Source of the DNA: Hemicentrotus pulcherrimus
Lineage: Eukaryota; Echinodermata; Echinoidea; Camarodonta; Strongylocentrotidae
Assembly: GCA_003118195.1 (NCBI GenBank)
Contig: BEXV01000163.1
Coordinates: 77,314 to 132,546, forward strand
Direction of reading: 5' to 3'
Length of the DNA stretch: 55,233 nucleotides
Made by a program: the position numbers and the translations under genes. This document shows positions 37,501 through 47,121 of the stretch, piece by piece (the first letter of the stretch is position 1; each line of letters begins with the position of its first letter). Under the pieces are notes generated by a model. The model did no database searches. It was not told the origin of the DNA and saw nothing but the letters and a program-made list of their open reading frames with translations.

Positions 37501-40500
37501 CTTTATACCTCTCATTAGTCTCATACACTTTGGTGGAGAATCTTATAGATTAATGGGCAAGAATACACAAATATATCAGAATAACTTAAGTTATTTCATC
37601 GGGTGAGGTTTTCTTTCAGTACTTTTTATTTCACAGGAATTTGTTATTAACTGGGAATTCTATTTAACATAATAGCTATGAAGTAGTTCCGTGTCGTGTA
37701 GCGCAACAAAACATAGCTCAGGTAGTTGTAATTAACTTGGGAATTCTATTTAACATAATAGCTATGAAGTCAATTCGAGAACTAAGTTCCGTGTCGTGTA
37801 GCGCAACAAAACATTGCTCAGGTAGTTGTAATTAACTTGGGAATTCTATTTAACATAATAGCTATGAAGTCAATTCGAGAACTAAGTTCCGTGTCGTGTA
37901 GCGCAAAAAAACATTGCTCCTCCCCTACTCCAGCGAGTAATGCTATTGTAAGGTTGATAAGCTCTAAAAAATGCTTTTCTTTTGATTCGGAAAACCATTC
38001 CACCTAAAGATTATCATTGAACGAATATTTTCTGTGTTGCATGCTATTCTGCAAATTAGTATAAATATGAAACGTGACCAGGATTCTCGTCAGGGCATTG
38101 TTCCCTAGCTGAGAAAATTATTGCCCTCTTGAACCATCCCACTTTGTAACGTGTTCATCTCCCCTGAACTGTTTCAAACTATGATCATAGTGAACAAACT
38201 TTGACTGAGATATGTCTTGCCCAATTGTGAACTTTTGCATGATATTTGTGATTATTATGCCCGATGTACCTATGCACCATAAAAATGAAAGAAAAAAATA
38301 TTACATTGTTAAAGCTAATCCTGAGCTCTGGTATGGGCATCGTATGTTTAGAGAACATGGCTATAAATTATTCTGTATTGTTTATCCTGCACAGACCTGC
38401 AGTAGATCGATTGCTTAAACCAGTAAAATAAAGACAACCTCACGAAAACCTGCTGGAAATCATATTCAATAACAAAAACAAAACACAACTCTCATTTGTA
38501 CATAGGGACCTGTGTTTCACACATTCTGTCGGGGCCACTTACCTTGATTTCCATATCGTTCTATGCTTATTTACTCAGCCCCTTTACGTTTCCTACCAAA
38601 ATCGGTTGGCACATAATAGTCATTTATTTAAAATCTTGAATATTCAGTGTAAGTTTTGTTGGATTCTGTGATAATTCATTTTCTATCTTTTCCAGAACTC
38701 AAGCTCATCTTTAAGGATGGGGGTTTGTTAATCATTACCCTATCTTGCATTTGTGGCCTACCATTTCCTCTCTTTAGTATGTTTTGTTTTGTTTTGTTTT
38801 GTTGTTTTTTTTTTGGGGGGGGGGAATAAAAACAAATTGGCTTTAAATTTACAGAGTCTGATCAGGGTCAAGGGTTTGGCTGAATGGTATTGCTATTGAG
38901 GAGTTTTGATTTGATGTAAGACAAATCAGATCATTGATTTCATACCGATTCTAGACCAAAAGCTTTGACGAACTTTTAATTTATGTACACATTTTTATTA
39001 TGAAAAGCACTGAGGGAACTTCAACCACAAGCTTCTGCTTTTTTTTTTTTTTTTTGGTTTCCCTTTTTTCCTTATCTATTATGTTACTGTACATGAATTG
39101 AATTTGGAATTGTATTTGATGTTAATTTTCTAATGATTTGGAAAAATAAAACAATGAATTGAAAATTAATATTAAAATTGAATTGAAGAAGAAAAACATC
39201 AGTGGACATGGCACGGGGCATCAAAATGTCCGGCCGGATCATTGTTTGATACTTTGAATCTAAAATATCTCCATTGTAAAATCCCATTACTTCTTCATTC
39301 TCAGATAAATGCTGGGGTTAAGACCCATAATTATTCGGATTGTAAACTCCGAAATGATTTTATCGATGAGATTAGCCATGATCAGCCTTGTATTAGCATT
39401 AGGAGGAGTTTCATAACAGCAACTAAAATGAATATCTACATCGCTAAAAACATGCACACACAAAATTGAAGGAAAGAAAGAATACATAAAGACAGAAAAA
39501 GAAAAAGAAAATACCTAATTCTCCATAAGTATCTGTCACATCAGCATCACCAGTAATGAAGTCCTGTGAGAAATGAACGAAACTACCAGGTTGTCCGCAC
39601 CCTTGGATCTGCTCAGTGTATGGCTCAGGCGCCCAAAGTGGATTGGGTTCCGCAATGATGACGTCAGCCGTGTCAAAGGTTAGTCGACCGGGTGGACCAT
39701 ATTCCGGTTGCGTTGTCCAGTGGGATGGTATGAGAATGGTGACATTTTTAAAGTAGACTCGCTTTCGAGTAGCCTGGTAGAGAAACGTGGATCCATGTCT
39801 GAACATGTCCTGTCAAGAAATATGTTACAAATTATACACACACACAGAAGTATACGTTTAGTGGTATGATCATAATGTTTATTTTTTTTTAAATTGTTCA
39901 AAATATTAAGATAACGATTCGAACTTGAAAGTACGTACGAATTTATACTGACCGCGCCATTTTATACATTTAATCCTATTCTGAATGCGAACGCAAGATT
40001 TTTGACAAAAAATCATAAGGACATCATTAAAAGCAGAATGTAACCACCCCCTCCCCCTTAATAATAGTTTTATTCTCGTAGTTTTTTAATTTTTTATTTG
40101 AAACAACTTTAGCTTGTCTACAAGTGTGAAATAATGAAGGACTCTATAATAAAACTATATTTCAATACTTCCTAAGAGAGATTACAATTATAAATGTAGC
40201 CAACAATGTTTGAAAAAGTAATATGTGCCTCGTGAAATCATTAAAAAAATATAAAATAAATGCTATTGACAGATTTTCTTTCAAAACATGTCATTTTCTG
40301 TAATTGGCTGCTTTGAAGACATGTACGAGTTTTGTGTAATAGATCTCCTAAATTAGAGAAATAAAACGAATTAGAATTCAATTTAATAATATGAAGAAGA
40401 GGTCGAAGAGGTTTCCCTAAAGTGGTGGATGGAACTTCAGTTCGCTTTCCCTCCCCGTTTCAAAGAAGCTGACAAATTACTTTTTGTGTGTCTTCATTAT

Positions 40501-41688
40501 TGTTTCTATACAAGTACATATACATTACACGCGCTATTTTCCATCAATAGTTTTGCAAACGGCTGTTTGTAGTACTCGTACTGATAAAATGTACTTCGTT
40601 ATGTTCTACAAGTTTGAAGTTTAAATGATGCAATGAATGAACATTTGCGAGGATGAAAGACAGAAAAGTGATTAGAAATTACATTATGTTATGTAAAGTT
40701 GAATGAAAAAATCCCATCGGTCCAAAAATGTTTTTATTTATTTCCCCAGTTCCAAATATACTATTTTAGTTAACGTAATGTAATATTTACTGCTAGAAGA
40801 ACTCTTCAGCTGTGTATACAACACTTGATAATATATGTTTACGAGATTGGTAGTTTTATTTGAAAAGTACTGTGGTAAAAGAGTTTTTATAAAATGCTTT
40901 CGAAAACGTGATGACATGGGTTTTAGTGATAAAACAAAACCTGTTTAATTAATGAGAACAACAATGTGCATTTTCTCTTTGTGAACCTCTGCATTTCTCC
41001 CTTTTGTGTGTCTGAACCAAGTCCTAGTCATTTTAGGACTCCTTTCCTGTAACACTTTCTTTATCTACGACTTACTTTTGAAATTTCAATAATTGGCCTT
41101 GTCGTTGGCCTTGGAATCAAAGCTTTTGCCTCGACGGCAATACACCAGAGCAGTATGGAATTATACAAACTAAGCACTGGAAATGAGATTTCCCTTTTTT
41201 AATAACACTCCTCTGGTGTTAGTTGAAGGCACACAAACTTGTCTTAAATTGGTTTACGTATTTGTTTAACTATTATTTGTCATACATTTTTGAAAACCTG
41301 GTAGCGCCGTGACGATCAGGGAACCCAGGTATGAGATTTGGACCGATATTAACCATATACTGCTTGCCTTAGCCGAATCGGAAAATCAGGGAAACAATTT
41401 CATGAAGTTTCAGGAGAGCAAGAAATATATTTTTAAAAAATCGTTACGGATTAGCCGTTGGAGCATAAACACAGGTAGAGATAGTTTACTCAAAGGACAT
41501 CGAAATACACTTACCTGTATAGATGTGAGTAAATCCATATTTTCTTGTATGGACTCGTCAATAGCAACGGCGACATTGGCGTATCCTCCATCGTCCAGGA
41601 TAACCGAAGACCTCAAATTTAACCCGTTTGCTTTCATCATTACCAGCGTAGCAAACCACATAAAAGCAAGCAGAGTTTGGGCGGTCAT
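22308..41688 (-). CDS. CLCA-type metalloprotease/VWA membrane protein, gene 2, 19 exons
   Basis: Complete CLCA paralogue. Exons from 5': 41515-41688, 39515-39809, 36789-36924, 35306-35483, 34582-34714, 33766-33887, 32905-33129, 31773-31959, 31137-31240, 30454-30583, 29646-29761, 28669-28954, 27834-28034, 26861-27112, 26195-26581, 25604-25662, 23561-23667, 22990-23189, 22308-22543. They sum to 3528 bases, 1175 residues plus stop, without a frame break. Layout: signal peptide 1-20; CLCA domain to about 305 with HEWGHYRWGLFNEY (H162, E163, H166 as zinc/catalytic residues); VWA 330-520 with MIDAS D340-S342-S344, T410, D441; beta region; FN3 about 790-940; EGF-like 943-975; Cys module 976-1080; RRKR and RKRR 1081-1094; helix about 1150-1172. 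Vertebrate members self-cleave and are shed. The 3' end is uncertain: the TAA stop overlaps a perfect donor GTAAGT. Confidence 0.94.
22990..23189 (-). CDS. CLCA gene 2 exon 18: module with polybasic sites
   Basis: Encodes EDVMIADGYPIPADQSDG, CYVVLYAIRLNEPELC and the basic run SSKRRKRSILEKQRKRRQ. RRKR|S and RKRR|Q both fit the furin rule. Acceptor CATTGCAG, donor CCAG|GTAAAA. Confidence 0.9.
23561..23667 (-). CDS. CLCA gene 2 exon 17: CCPG cysteine segment
   Basis: Encodes CEQLLNPLISASSDQLNAYC and SNFATCCPGGGIFD. 107 bases, same as gene 1. Acceptor CCTTGTAG, donor ACAG|GTAACA. Confidence 0.9.
23946..24247. mobile_element. long-TIR MITE
   Basis: Arms of about 110 bases, 23946-24055 and 24137-24247, are inverted copies (GATCATGCATGTCTATTGCA against the complement of GCCATAGACACGCATGACC; both contain TTCTTGATATCAAGAA). 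In the CLCA gene 2 intron between exons 16 and 17. Confidence 0.65.
25077..25373 (+). pseudogene. possible LINE 3' fragment
   Basis: A 98-codon frame ends QLKSFKEKFKTFLFNSVYN, which resembles the C-terminal end of some non-LTR reverse transcriptase proteins. It also overlaps a SINE-like TTATAAAGCGCTTAC. It sits in an intron of CLCA gene 2 on the opposite strand. Weak. Confidence 0.25.
25604..25662 (-). CDS. CLCA gene 2 exon 16: 59-nt mini-exon
   Basis: Encodes NKSQLRNGVQIHLQVNITQ and links phase 1 to phase 0. It was found by looking for the counterpart of the gene 1 mini-exon; the length and both phases agree. Acceptor CTACTTAG, donor CAG|GTATTG. Confidence 0.88.
26195..26581 (-). CDS. CLCA gene 2 exon 15: FN3 second half plus EGF-like domain
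   Basis: Encodes FYDIRMGNSSRQLLDDF, FSYSFALRATDDDGKTS, SNVAIATFRRVVPTAPPPG and the EGF-like unit CLNGGELEESNCTCLC with FQGNLCQ. Acceptor ATCAACAG, donor CAAC|GTATGT. Confidence 0.94.
26861..27112 (-). CDS. CLCA gene 2 exon 14: FN3 first half
   Basis: Encodes FTRSSSAGSTTITNLPAGF, FPPNRVQDLRV and LVLSWIAPGDDLDTGTG. 252 bases, same as gene 1. Donor ACTG|GTAAGC. Confidence 0.95.
27285..27316. other. G-run/N/C-run junction
   Basis: Nine G, one N at 27294 and 22 C. It looks like a forced join through a homopolymer. It lies in the intron between exons 13 and 14 of CLCA gene 2, so the coding sequence is not touched. Confidence 0.8.
27834..28034 (-). CDS. CLCA gene 2 exon 13
   Basis: Encodes ADITANDGIYSRFFTNI and GFYGIRTTYENDGSAVIL. 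The ANDGIYSR block is a family hallmark. Two codons longer than gene 1. Donor ATTG|GTAGGA. Confidence 0.93.
28669..28954 (-). CDS. CLCA gene 2 exon 12: beta-sandwich middle region
   Basis: Encodes SGQWMYSIENAVTGSQSVTF and VVRAVVEKPGGSPADIIEL. 286 bases, same as gene 1. Acceptor TTCGTAG, donor GCAG|GTATGG. Confidence 0.95.
29646..29761 (-). CDS. CLCA gene 2 exon 11
   Basis: Encodes GVNVVITQPNNTTITSGNQ and RKVVTVSVDGLAM. 116 bases, same as gene 1. Donor ATG|GTAATG. Confidence 0.92.
30454..30583 (-). CDS. CLCA gene 2 exon 10
   Basis: Encodes LVCEGITLDGGDTQNGSLYF and GNGTQFIVTYTLSL. One codon longer than in gene 1. Acceptor TTGTATAG, donor CCAG|GTATAT. Confidence 0.9.
31137..31240 (-). CDS. CLCA gene 2 exon 9: end of VWA region
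   Basis: Encodes GGTAIFYPDNGASDIVSALT and TVEMCTAVNSFRVQ. 9 bases shorter than in gene 1. Donor CAG|GTATGT. Confidence 0.91.
31612..31702 (-). repeat. tRNA-like SINE head fragment
   Basis: On the minus strand GTGGTTCGGGGTTCGAATCC is a box B-like motif, preceded by a weak box A. Intron of CLCA gene 2. Confidence 0.35.
31773..31959 (-). CDS. CLCA gene 2 exon 8: VWA
   Basis: Encodes VLMDHPSGSADGGIIVLMTD, then VRVNTVAIGEDTYGELNLIA. D441 of MTDG is the last MIDAS residue. The donor is ACAG|GTACAA, canonical where gene 1 has GC. Confidence 0.94.
32432..32491 (+). repeat. (CT)n microsatellite
   Basis: CT run in the intron between exons 7 and 8 of CLCA gene 2. Confidence 0.9.
32905..33129 (-). CDS. 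CLCA gene 2 exon 7: VWA
   Basis: Encodes AATAFVNLVDDGIWIGIVTF and NGGTCIGCGLEKGLE, with the MIDAS Thr at 410. Acceptor ACACAG, donor GAG|GTAAGA. Confidence 0.94.
33766..33887 (-). CDS. CLCA gene 2 exon 6: start of VWA
   Basis: Encodes NSPPLNLSDAQIEPSFDL and CRVVLVLDTSGSMG; D340, S342, S344 form the first MIDAS motif. Acceptor CATGCAG, donor GGG|GTATGT. Confidence 0.95.
34582..34714 (-). CDS. CLCA gene 2 exon 5
   Basis: Encodes IFNFCDDDSDDPGNLHNREA and NRLCNSRSAWEVMREHEDF, the last CLCA-domain block before VWA. 133 bases, same as the first visible exon of gene 1, and the pair are close at DNA level too. Confidence 0.94.
34803..34872 (+). repeat. SINE tail fragment
   Basis: GTAGAGCGCTTAGAGACTTC followed by GCGCTATATAAGCG and ATT repeats matches the 3' end of SINE copy 3. 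No head. Confidence 0.6.
35306..35483 (-). CDS. CLCA gene 2 exon 4: Cys-containing protease region
   Basis: Encodes ICSQEFQVSPTRIVQIGDQ, GTCSGNPMIGYQTDCIVRI and GSIMHGPLTYSN. It corresponds to the Cys-rich stretch after the HExxH motif in CLCA proteins. Acceptor TTTGTAG, donor AAC|GTAAGA. Confidence 0.9.
35620..35755 (+). repeat. (CT)n-rich microsatellite
   Basis: Imperfect CT/TTC run in the intron before exon 4 of CLCA gene 2. The open frames through it are low-complexity artefacts. Confidence 0.9.
36789..36924 (-). CDS. CLCA gene 2 exon 3: HExxH zinc-protease motif
   Basis: Encodes GRILVHEWGHYRWGLFNEYP. HEWGH is the zincin HExxH motif, and the Glu of FNE is the usual third ligand position in this family. 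Acceptor GAACAG, donor TAAT|GTAAGT. Confidence 0.95.
37645..37920 (+). repeat. 100-bp tandem repeat, three copies
   Basis: Units share GGGAATTCTATTTAACATAA and GTTCCGTGTCGTGTAGCGCA. Copies 2 and 3 are offset by exactly 100 bases and almost identical; copy 1 lacks 14 bases (CAATTCGAGAACTA). Intron 2 of CLCA gene 2. Confidence 0.85.
38692..38715. mobile_element. isolated MITE end
   Basis: CAGAACTCAAGCTCATCTTT followed by AAGG is a good match to the MITE inverted end including TTAA. A partner end about 390 bases away was not recognisable. Confidence 0.35.
39515..39809 (-). CDS. CLCA gene 2 exon 2: CLCA N-terminal domain
   Basis: Encodes FLYQATRKRVYFKNVTILIP, HWTTQPEYGPPG, then PYTEQIQGCGQPGSFVHFS. 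The K-R-x-Y-F-K-N-V-x-I-L-I-P block is a strong family signature. Acceptor TTGACAG, donor TTAG|GTATTT. Confidence 0.95.
39810..41514 (-). other. intron 1 of CLCA gene 2
   Basis: 1.7 kb, AT-rich. I see no repeat family, exon or RNA gene in it. Confidence 0.6.
41515..41688 (-). CDS. CLCA gene 2 exon 1: signal peptide
   Basis: ATG at 41688. Starts MTAQTLLAFMWFATLVMM, a hydrophobic signal peptide, then NGLNLRSSVILDDGGYANV and VAIDESIQEN, which matches the mature start of CLCA proteins. Donor CAG|GTAAGT. Confidence 0.92.
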
Positions 41689-43757
41689 GTTTCCTTCAAC
41701 GGTAGACGACTAATTATGCGACTCAAAATTATTCGAGAATGAGTGCTTCCTTACTAAACTGGCAGCTTTTTTGGTTTGTTGAAGAGGAGCAGTCAAAAAG
41801 AACATCCAAACTTCTGCGTGTGAACTTGACTTAAAAACGCTGAATAACATTCGATACTTTTCATCTCCCAGTGGGGTCGATCAGCAAGATCCTATGCGCT
41901 CTGATGGGTAAGCACAACACAGAAATAGGAACACTATTGACTTTATCATTTCATTCACATTATTCATTCACAGACGCCAAGGAGAGTACAATTAGAGGAA
42001 CGTGCTCTATATCATTATGTTAATGGATATAAACCAAGCACGCAACTTCTCCAATAGGATTGTCTGGTCCCCATGGAAGACCCGGTGCAATATGCAAGCG
42101 CAGCTGAAAATGGGCTATCCAGTCGTATGTTGCCCTGTTTTAAAAAAAAGAAGTTTAATACGTTGTTCTGAATGTTCATGTTTGTCCAATGTAATGCCAT
42201 GTGATTTTCCTGTTGATGCAAACTGTTTATTATGTATAAGTTTATCAATGTTATTATTTCTTTATATTTCTTTTCATGTAGAATGTATATTTTTTGTATA
42301 TGACGGAAATATAGAACAAACAGACAATTACGCAATAAAGCTGCAGAAGGGGTTTTCACACCTACCTTTCAAAGACGATTTGATATTATCAATGAAGCAA
42401 TGTTAAACTAGTATTAATATTTTCATGAAGGGTGTCGTTAAAGATGAGCTTGAGTTTTGGTAACGATAGAAAATGAATTCTCACAGAATCAAACGAAACT
42501 TACACTGAATATCCAAGGTTACAAATAAATTTCATTTACCAAACAATTTTGGTAGAAAATTAATACTGGCTGAGTAATGAGCATAGAAAGATAAGGAAAT
42601 CAAGGTAGGTAACCCCCGACACAATTTGTGTAGTCCCATACACATCTTTCTATGTACAATGCTTGTTACTTTACCAAGACTGGGTCAAATTTATTATGAT
42701 TTTGATGACTCCGGAACCTTGCAGTACACACCAATACTTACATGCTACATGATCAAATTTTTCTGATCCATTTCACACCTTTTTCTATCACAATGCAATC
42801 GCATGACAAGAACTCACCTTTATCTTTAATGTTGAGAAAAGTTTCAAAGTAGTGCTAGATCGGGTCCAAGCTGGAGTGTGTGAAGACTTGGGTAACATGT
42901 GCAGGACTTTGAAAATGATGATCATGCCCATTGTACACGAGGTGTCTTTTCAATTGCGTTCTTACCCAATATCACTAAAGCAAATGAAGGAACGTCCGGC
43001 ATGCAACAAGTCATTAAACGTTTACTTTTAAACGTGTCACTCTCAAACGGCGCGTCAAAGATGGCGTTTGGTCGAAATATGGGGGGAACCCTCAACAAGC
43101 CTCTAGAGGTGCGATGTCAATATCCGCCTTACATACCATAATTCCTTGTTACACAAAAAAAATGCTGGTTGGGGGAGAAGGGAAAAACCCCTATTCACAC
43201 AAAAAACGAACATGCGATAGCTGCAATACTTGCACAAAATATTGTGCAAATATTTGATAAAAGATTGGACAATACAACCAAGAGAGTTTGGTTTTGTGGG
43301 AAAATATTGGCATCCCTTTGTCATGTTATTTCCTCTTAGCCAGTTTGCTAACACGTATAAAGGTCATTGCCATCAATAAGAAACCAATCAGTCAATAAAA
43401 TGTTATCATCAGGTAACTTTCCCCGGATTTTTAAGAACATGCAATACATTAACAAAATAAACCAATACTAAATCAATGTAATTTCAGTCATCTACGCATG
43501 TTTCTATGGCATTAGGAGGAGTAGAATAGCCCCGGTTGAAGCCGAACTGCTACAGTAACTAGCACCCATACCAAGCATATATCAGGTACATATTGTACAG
43601 CTACATGTAGGTGGAGAGTAGCAAATGTGATCAAAGGGCAAGTCCACTCCAAAAAACAAATTACTTTCAATACTAGCAGAAAAACAAGAGGAAATGAGCA
43701 AAATAAATTCGAATAAAATTGGACAACTAATAAGGAAGTTATGAATTTTATTTTAAA
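41689..43757. other. upstream region of CLCA gene 2
   Basis: Expected promoter region of gene 2. No clear TATA box or 5' UTR intron was recognised. Contains MITE copy C. The 134-codon frame at 42002-42406 lacks any family feature and is not called. Confidence 0.5.
42438..42829. mobile_element. TTAA-flanked MITE, copy C (inverted)
   Basis: 392 bases, TTAA at both ends. The interior carries the copy A sequence in reverse orientation (GTAGTCCCATACACATCTTT). Lies upstream of CLCA gene 2. Confidence 0.72.
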
Positions 43758-43761
43758 GTAT

Positions 43762-44906
43762 TGTGGCGGTCACGGTTCGCCACCTTGGCTGACACGGATG
43801 ACTTGTCAGGATGAACGTGTCTGGCCAGGCGCTCTCCGTCCGTTTGGACAAAATATATGCCCTAGCTTGATGGCTGGAGTTCTTCACTGCTCACGTCGCA
43901 TGTCAACAATCAGGCATCCTTCGACTGCAATCGGTCGCCCCAATCGTTGAGCACAACAACAGTCAATTGCGCATCCTTCGAGCAATCAATCAATCAATCT
44001 TCCATCCCTTCGTTATCTCCGACTCCCAACGTTTCACTGCTCCAAGAAATTACACCAGAACACTGAATCCCAAGTCTAAAAGCTTTTAATGCTTCCATGG
44101 TCAACAGGTAAGGTATAACAAAGGTACAAAACTTCAGATTAGCCTCGGTGAGGCTGGCCTGTATAACGGATACAGTGTAGTGGCTAGTTCTAATACACAA
44201 TCCTCCCACATTTAAACCATCTTCCTGTACCTAAGTGTATAAAAGAACAATTATATGTCCTCGTTACTAAAATAAGACTGTAACACAACATTTACGCTTA
44301 TTTCATGAAATTACCGAACACAATCTTCAGGACAACCCATTATTCTTGATTCGATAACTATCATATAAATAATAGCCCCAAAAGAAACATGATAATTGGA
44401 CCAACATGATCAAAATATGGCATTTATACTAATTTTCCTTCAATTTGGTAATTGCTAAATCAACGTTGCCCCATAGCGCATGCGCGTATATGTGCGCACA
44501 ACTAAACATGCTTAAACTCCGTCCCATACTAAATCCCTGATTTGTTACACGACTCCCTTCTCTCCCAAGCTTGGTCCCCAAGCTAACTAATCCATACCTT
44601 TTGCAACAGCACCAAAATCATAACATTTTATAAAAACAAATCAAAACTGAAATCCACTAAGTCTTTTCTTAGAGTTCACATGGCAATTGTCCAATGTTCA
44701 ACTGTTCAAAAGTTCAAATCATTAAGGGTCTTGGGCTACCTCATGCTTCACAGGACCGCCGACTGGCACATCCTTGACCACCTCGCCAACTACTAGGCCA
44801 GTTCCTGGTNGCTAAATCAACGTTGCCCCATAGCGCATGCGCGTATATGTGCGCACAACTAAACATGCTTAACCTCCGTCCCATACTAAATCCCTGATTT
44901 GTTACA
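43762..44906 (-). mobile_element. collapsed LTR retrotransposon remnant
   Basis: On the minus strand a 788-base LTR (44549-43762) runs from TGTAACAAATC to CCGCCACA, i.e. TG...CA. Before it lies a purine tract GGGAGAGAAGGGAG (44550-44566) and about 240 bases of internal sequence with an open frame ending VGEVVKDVPVGGPVKH. The first 96 bases of the LTR recur at 44906-44811, followed by one N at 44810. The flanks 43758-43761 and 44907-44910 are both GTAT, a target-site duplication. I read this as an element whose body and most of one LTR were lost in assembly. It is an old mobile element; no intact polyprotein is present. Confidence 0.7.
44454..44549 (+). repeat. 96-base direct repeat (LTR end), copy at LTR junction
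   Basis: Identical but for about one base to 44811-44906. It is the terminal part of the LTR. Confidence 0.8.
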
Positions 44907-45014
44907 GTATGAAAAACTATGGAATTTAGAAAAATCATTACACAAATTGCAAATTTGATTATCAGTTTGTGACGTCATTGCCTCACTATTTATAATAATA
45001 ATGATAATAATAAT

Positions 45015-45788
45015 AATAGCCTAATAGTCCACTCCAAATTTTATTAAACCGAAACGGAAATTCTTTTTGCCCAATTGATCGTGAGCCCGGCAGCCACTGA
45101 GCAGCGCCAGATCGACATTGCTCTATCCCTTATTGTTGAACGCCAAACAAGGTAGCAACAACTCGCATCTTTTAACGTCTTTTGGTATGACGCGGCCGGG
45201 GTTCGAACCCACGACCTCCCGGTTGTGAGGCGGACGCTCTACTGACTGAGCCAACACACAATTGCTTAATATATTTTTATCCCATTAATTTTCATTTTTA
45301 TCCCCCCAAAACTTGATTTCCCCACGCCTTTGCCCAAGTTTAATGATTTGTATGATTGTATCATATTGCGTGCAAGACAAAATATATTATGAACTTTGAA
45401 GAATTGATACTATTTTCTGAATATTGTAAATTCATAATCATTGATTTTTATATTAATAGTTTTATCAAAATTCACATTTTCCTGACATATTCGTGCATCC
45501 ACACGTAAAAATATTACTATCAATTAACGTGGATGCTGGTGTGAGGAAATGAGATTTTTCGGGGGAAATTAGCAAATTTCTATTATCAATATATACAAAG
45601 CAATTGATAAATACCGTCACAGACTTGAGTAAGTTGTCGATTTTTCTTGTGATTTTCAAAGTTCTTCATGTCATTAACAATTCATGACTTTCTTATTATT
45701 TATCCGATTTTGCTCAAACTTTTTTTGATTGGTTTGTCTGATTCTTTTTATTCTATTGATCATAATATATTTTTGGAGTGGACTAAGC
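45015..45788. mobile_element. element with AGTCCACTCCAAA inverted ends
   Basis: GCCTAATAGTCCACTCCAAA at the left and the complement of GGCTTAGTCCACTCCAAA at the right enclose about 770 bases that include the tRNA-Val-like SINE. The same end motif appears at 15041-15060 and 43638-43653. Confidence 0.4.
45060..45260 (-). repeat. tRNA-Val-like SINE
   Basis: On the minus strand GGCTCAGTCAGTAGAGCG, CCTCACAACCGGGAGG and GTGGGTTCGAACCCCGGC give tRNA-like D, anticodon (CAC) and T arms. The acceptor ends do not pair, so it is a SINE head rather than a tRNA gene. Confidence 0.6.
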
Positions 45789-45999
45789 CTTTCGTCTTGC
45801 CAAAGGACCTAATTGTTGTGATGGAATTCAAACACCGCACATTATGATCTACAGGAAAGTGTCTTATCCAATAGGCCAACAACACCTCTGTATAACAAAA
45901 TGGTATGAGCATCACGAGAATGTTAACCAAATGCCTTCAGGAACTTGGTGGTCACTGTATATGTATTAACATCTAAAATGCTATTTTGCTAGAGCGCCG

Positions 46000-46114
46000 T
46001 ATGGCAGCCGTGCTAAAGCCAGGGTAATAATCGGGAACGCCAGGAGTTAAGCGCATTTGAACATGAACTTTATGGAAAATGCGCTATACAAATGCATTAC
46101 TATTATTATTATTA
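46000..46114 (+). repeat. SINE tail fragment
   Basis: AGCCAGGGTAATAATCGGGA, then GCGCTATACAAATGC and an (ATT)n tail, like the other SINE 3' ends. Confidence 0.5.
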
Positions 46115-47006
46115 CTATTATTAAAATGGGAATTGGAGAAGTCATTGTGTTAAAAGTGGGGCAGTTATCCGTCTACAATGGAATTACTGAATATTTTTGA
46201 ACGTGTCGATGCATTCCGATATCTTTACCTCTTCAACTAACACTCAATAATACATTGCTGTTTGTCGAAGTAGCACAGTGTCAAGAACAAAAAACGCATA
46301 CACATACACCCATGTTCGCACGCACACACGCACATACGCCCGCACCCACATTCTCACTCACACACACGCACACTCGCACGTCTGCCCAAACTCTCGCCCA
46401 ATTCTCACTTACACTCTCCGATGTTGACGCTCTCTTACTTCCATGTCACTTTTTTCATATCATAATATACTCATCAAATATCATTTCACTATGACATCAC
46501 CTTAACACGATCACAAGAAGACTTTCGAAAACAATCAGCATCAGGTGATAAATAGCCTTGCTCGAACAATGACGTATCGCATATTGAGAAAATGGTTTCT
46601 ATGGAATGTGACGGGCAATCTCTCGAAAGTCTATATGACCGTGTTCTAATGTCATTTTCCCTCCATTTCCTCTGTTTCATTTTCTTTTATCTTTTCCTCA
46701 TTTATTCTGCCAATGCGACATTCGCACTGGTGAATTATGCCCCATTTCGTAAATTGTAGTTTTGGTTGTGAGTTTGGTGAATTCACTGTTTGTGGTTAGG
46801 ATTTGGTTTAGGTCAAGTCTTTGGTCAAGGTTCCAAGTTAGATGTTTCACTAAATGTAAGGGGAATTGGCCTAGAAACAAATTCCTCATTATTTTTAAAG
46901 TGGCTTTTAACATATCCCTCTTTAAGTTTGCTAACAGACACAGGAAAAATATCAGACTTGCATCCTGTATTTCTTTTACAAATCATCTGCAGATGAAGAA
47001 ATGAAA

Positions 47007-47012
47007 TTTATT
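47007..47012 (-). terminator. polyadenylation signal candidate (AATAAA) of the Cys-peptide gene
   Basis: AATAAA on the minus strand about 110 bases after the proposed stop codon. Confidence 0.4.
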
Positions 47013-47121
47013 CTACAAATAAAACATAATCAGAAACAAATGTAGGTCGTTAAACATGGATGGCAATTCCACTTTCTTTTACACGCAGCACGCCTTGGGA
47101 TTCTCTTTCTGATCATATGAT

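Larger units (their letters stand above)
36925..39514 (-). other. intron 2 of CLCA gene 2
   Basis: 2.6 kb. Contains the 100-bp tandem repeat, the isolated MITE end and a G-rich run at 38813-38823. No other exon recognised. Confidence 0.6.

Noticed and set aside
41309..41713. 134-codon plus-strand ORF
   Set aside because: It is the antisense shadow of CLCA gene 2 exon 1.
42002..42406. 134-codon plus-strand ORF with many Cys
   Set aside because: No recognisable pattern or splice context; the opposite strand is open over the same stretch, typical of chance.
43741..43950. 69-codon GC-rich ORF
   Set aside because: Lies inside the LTR and has no protein similarity that I recognise.
45188..45256. 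functional tRNA-Val gene on the minus strand
   Set aside because: D and T arms look right but the acceptor ends do not pair and the anticodon stem is imperfect; better explained as a SINE head.
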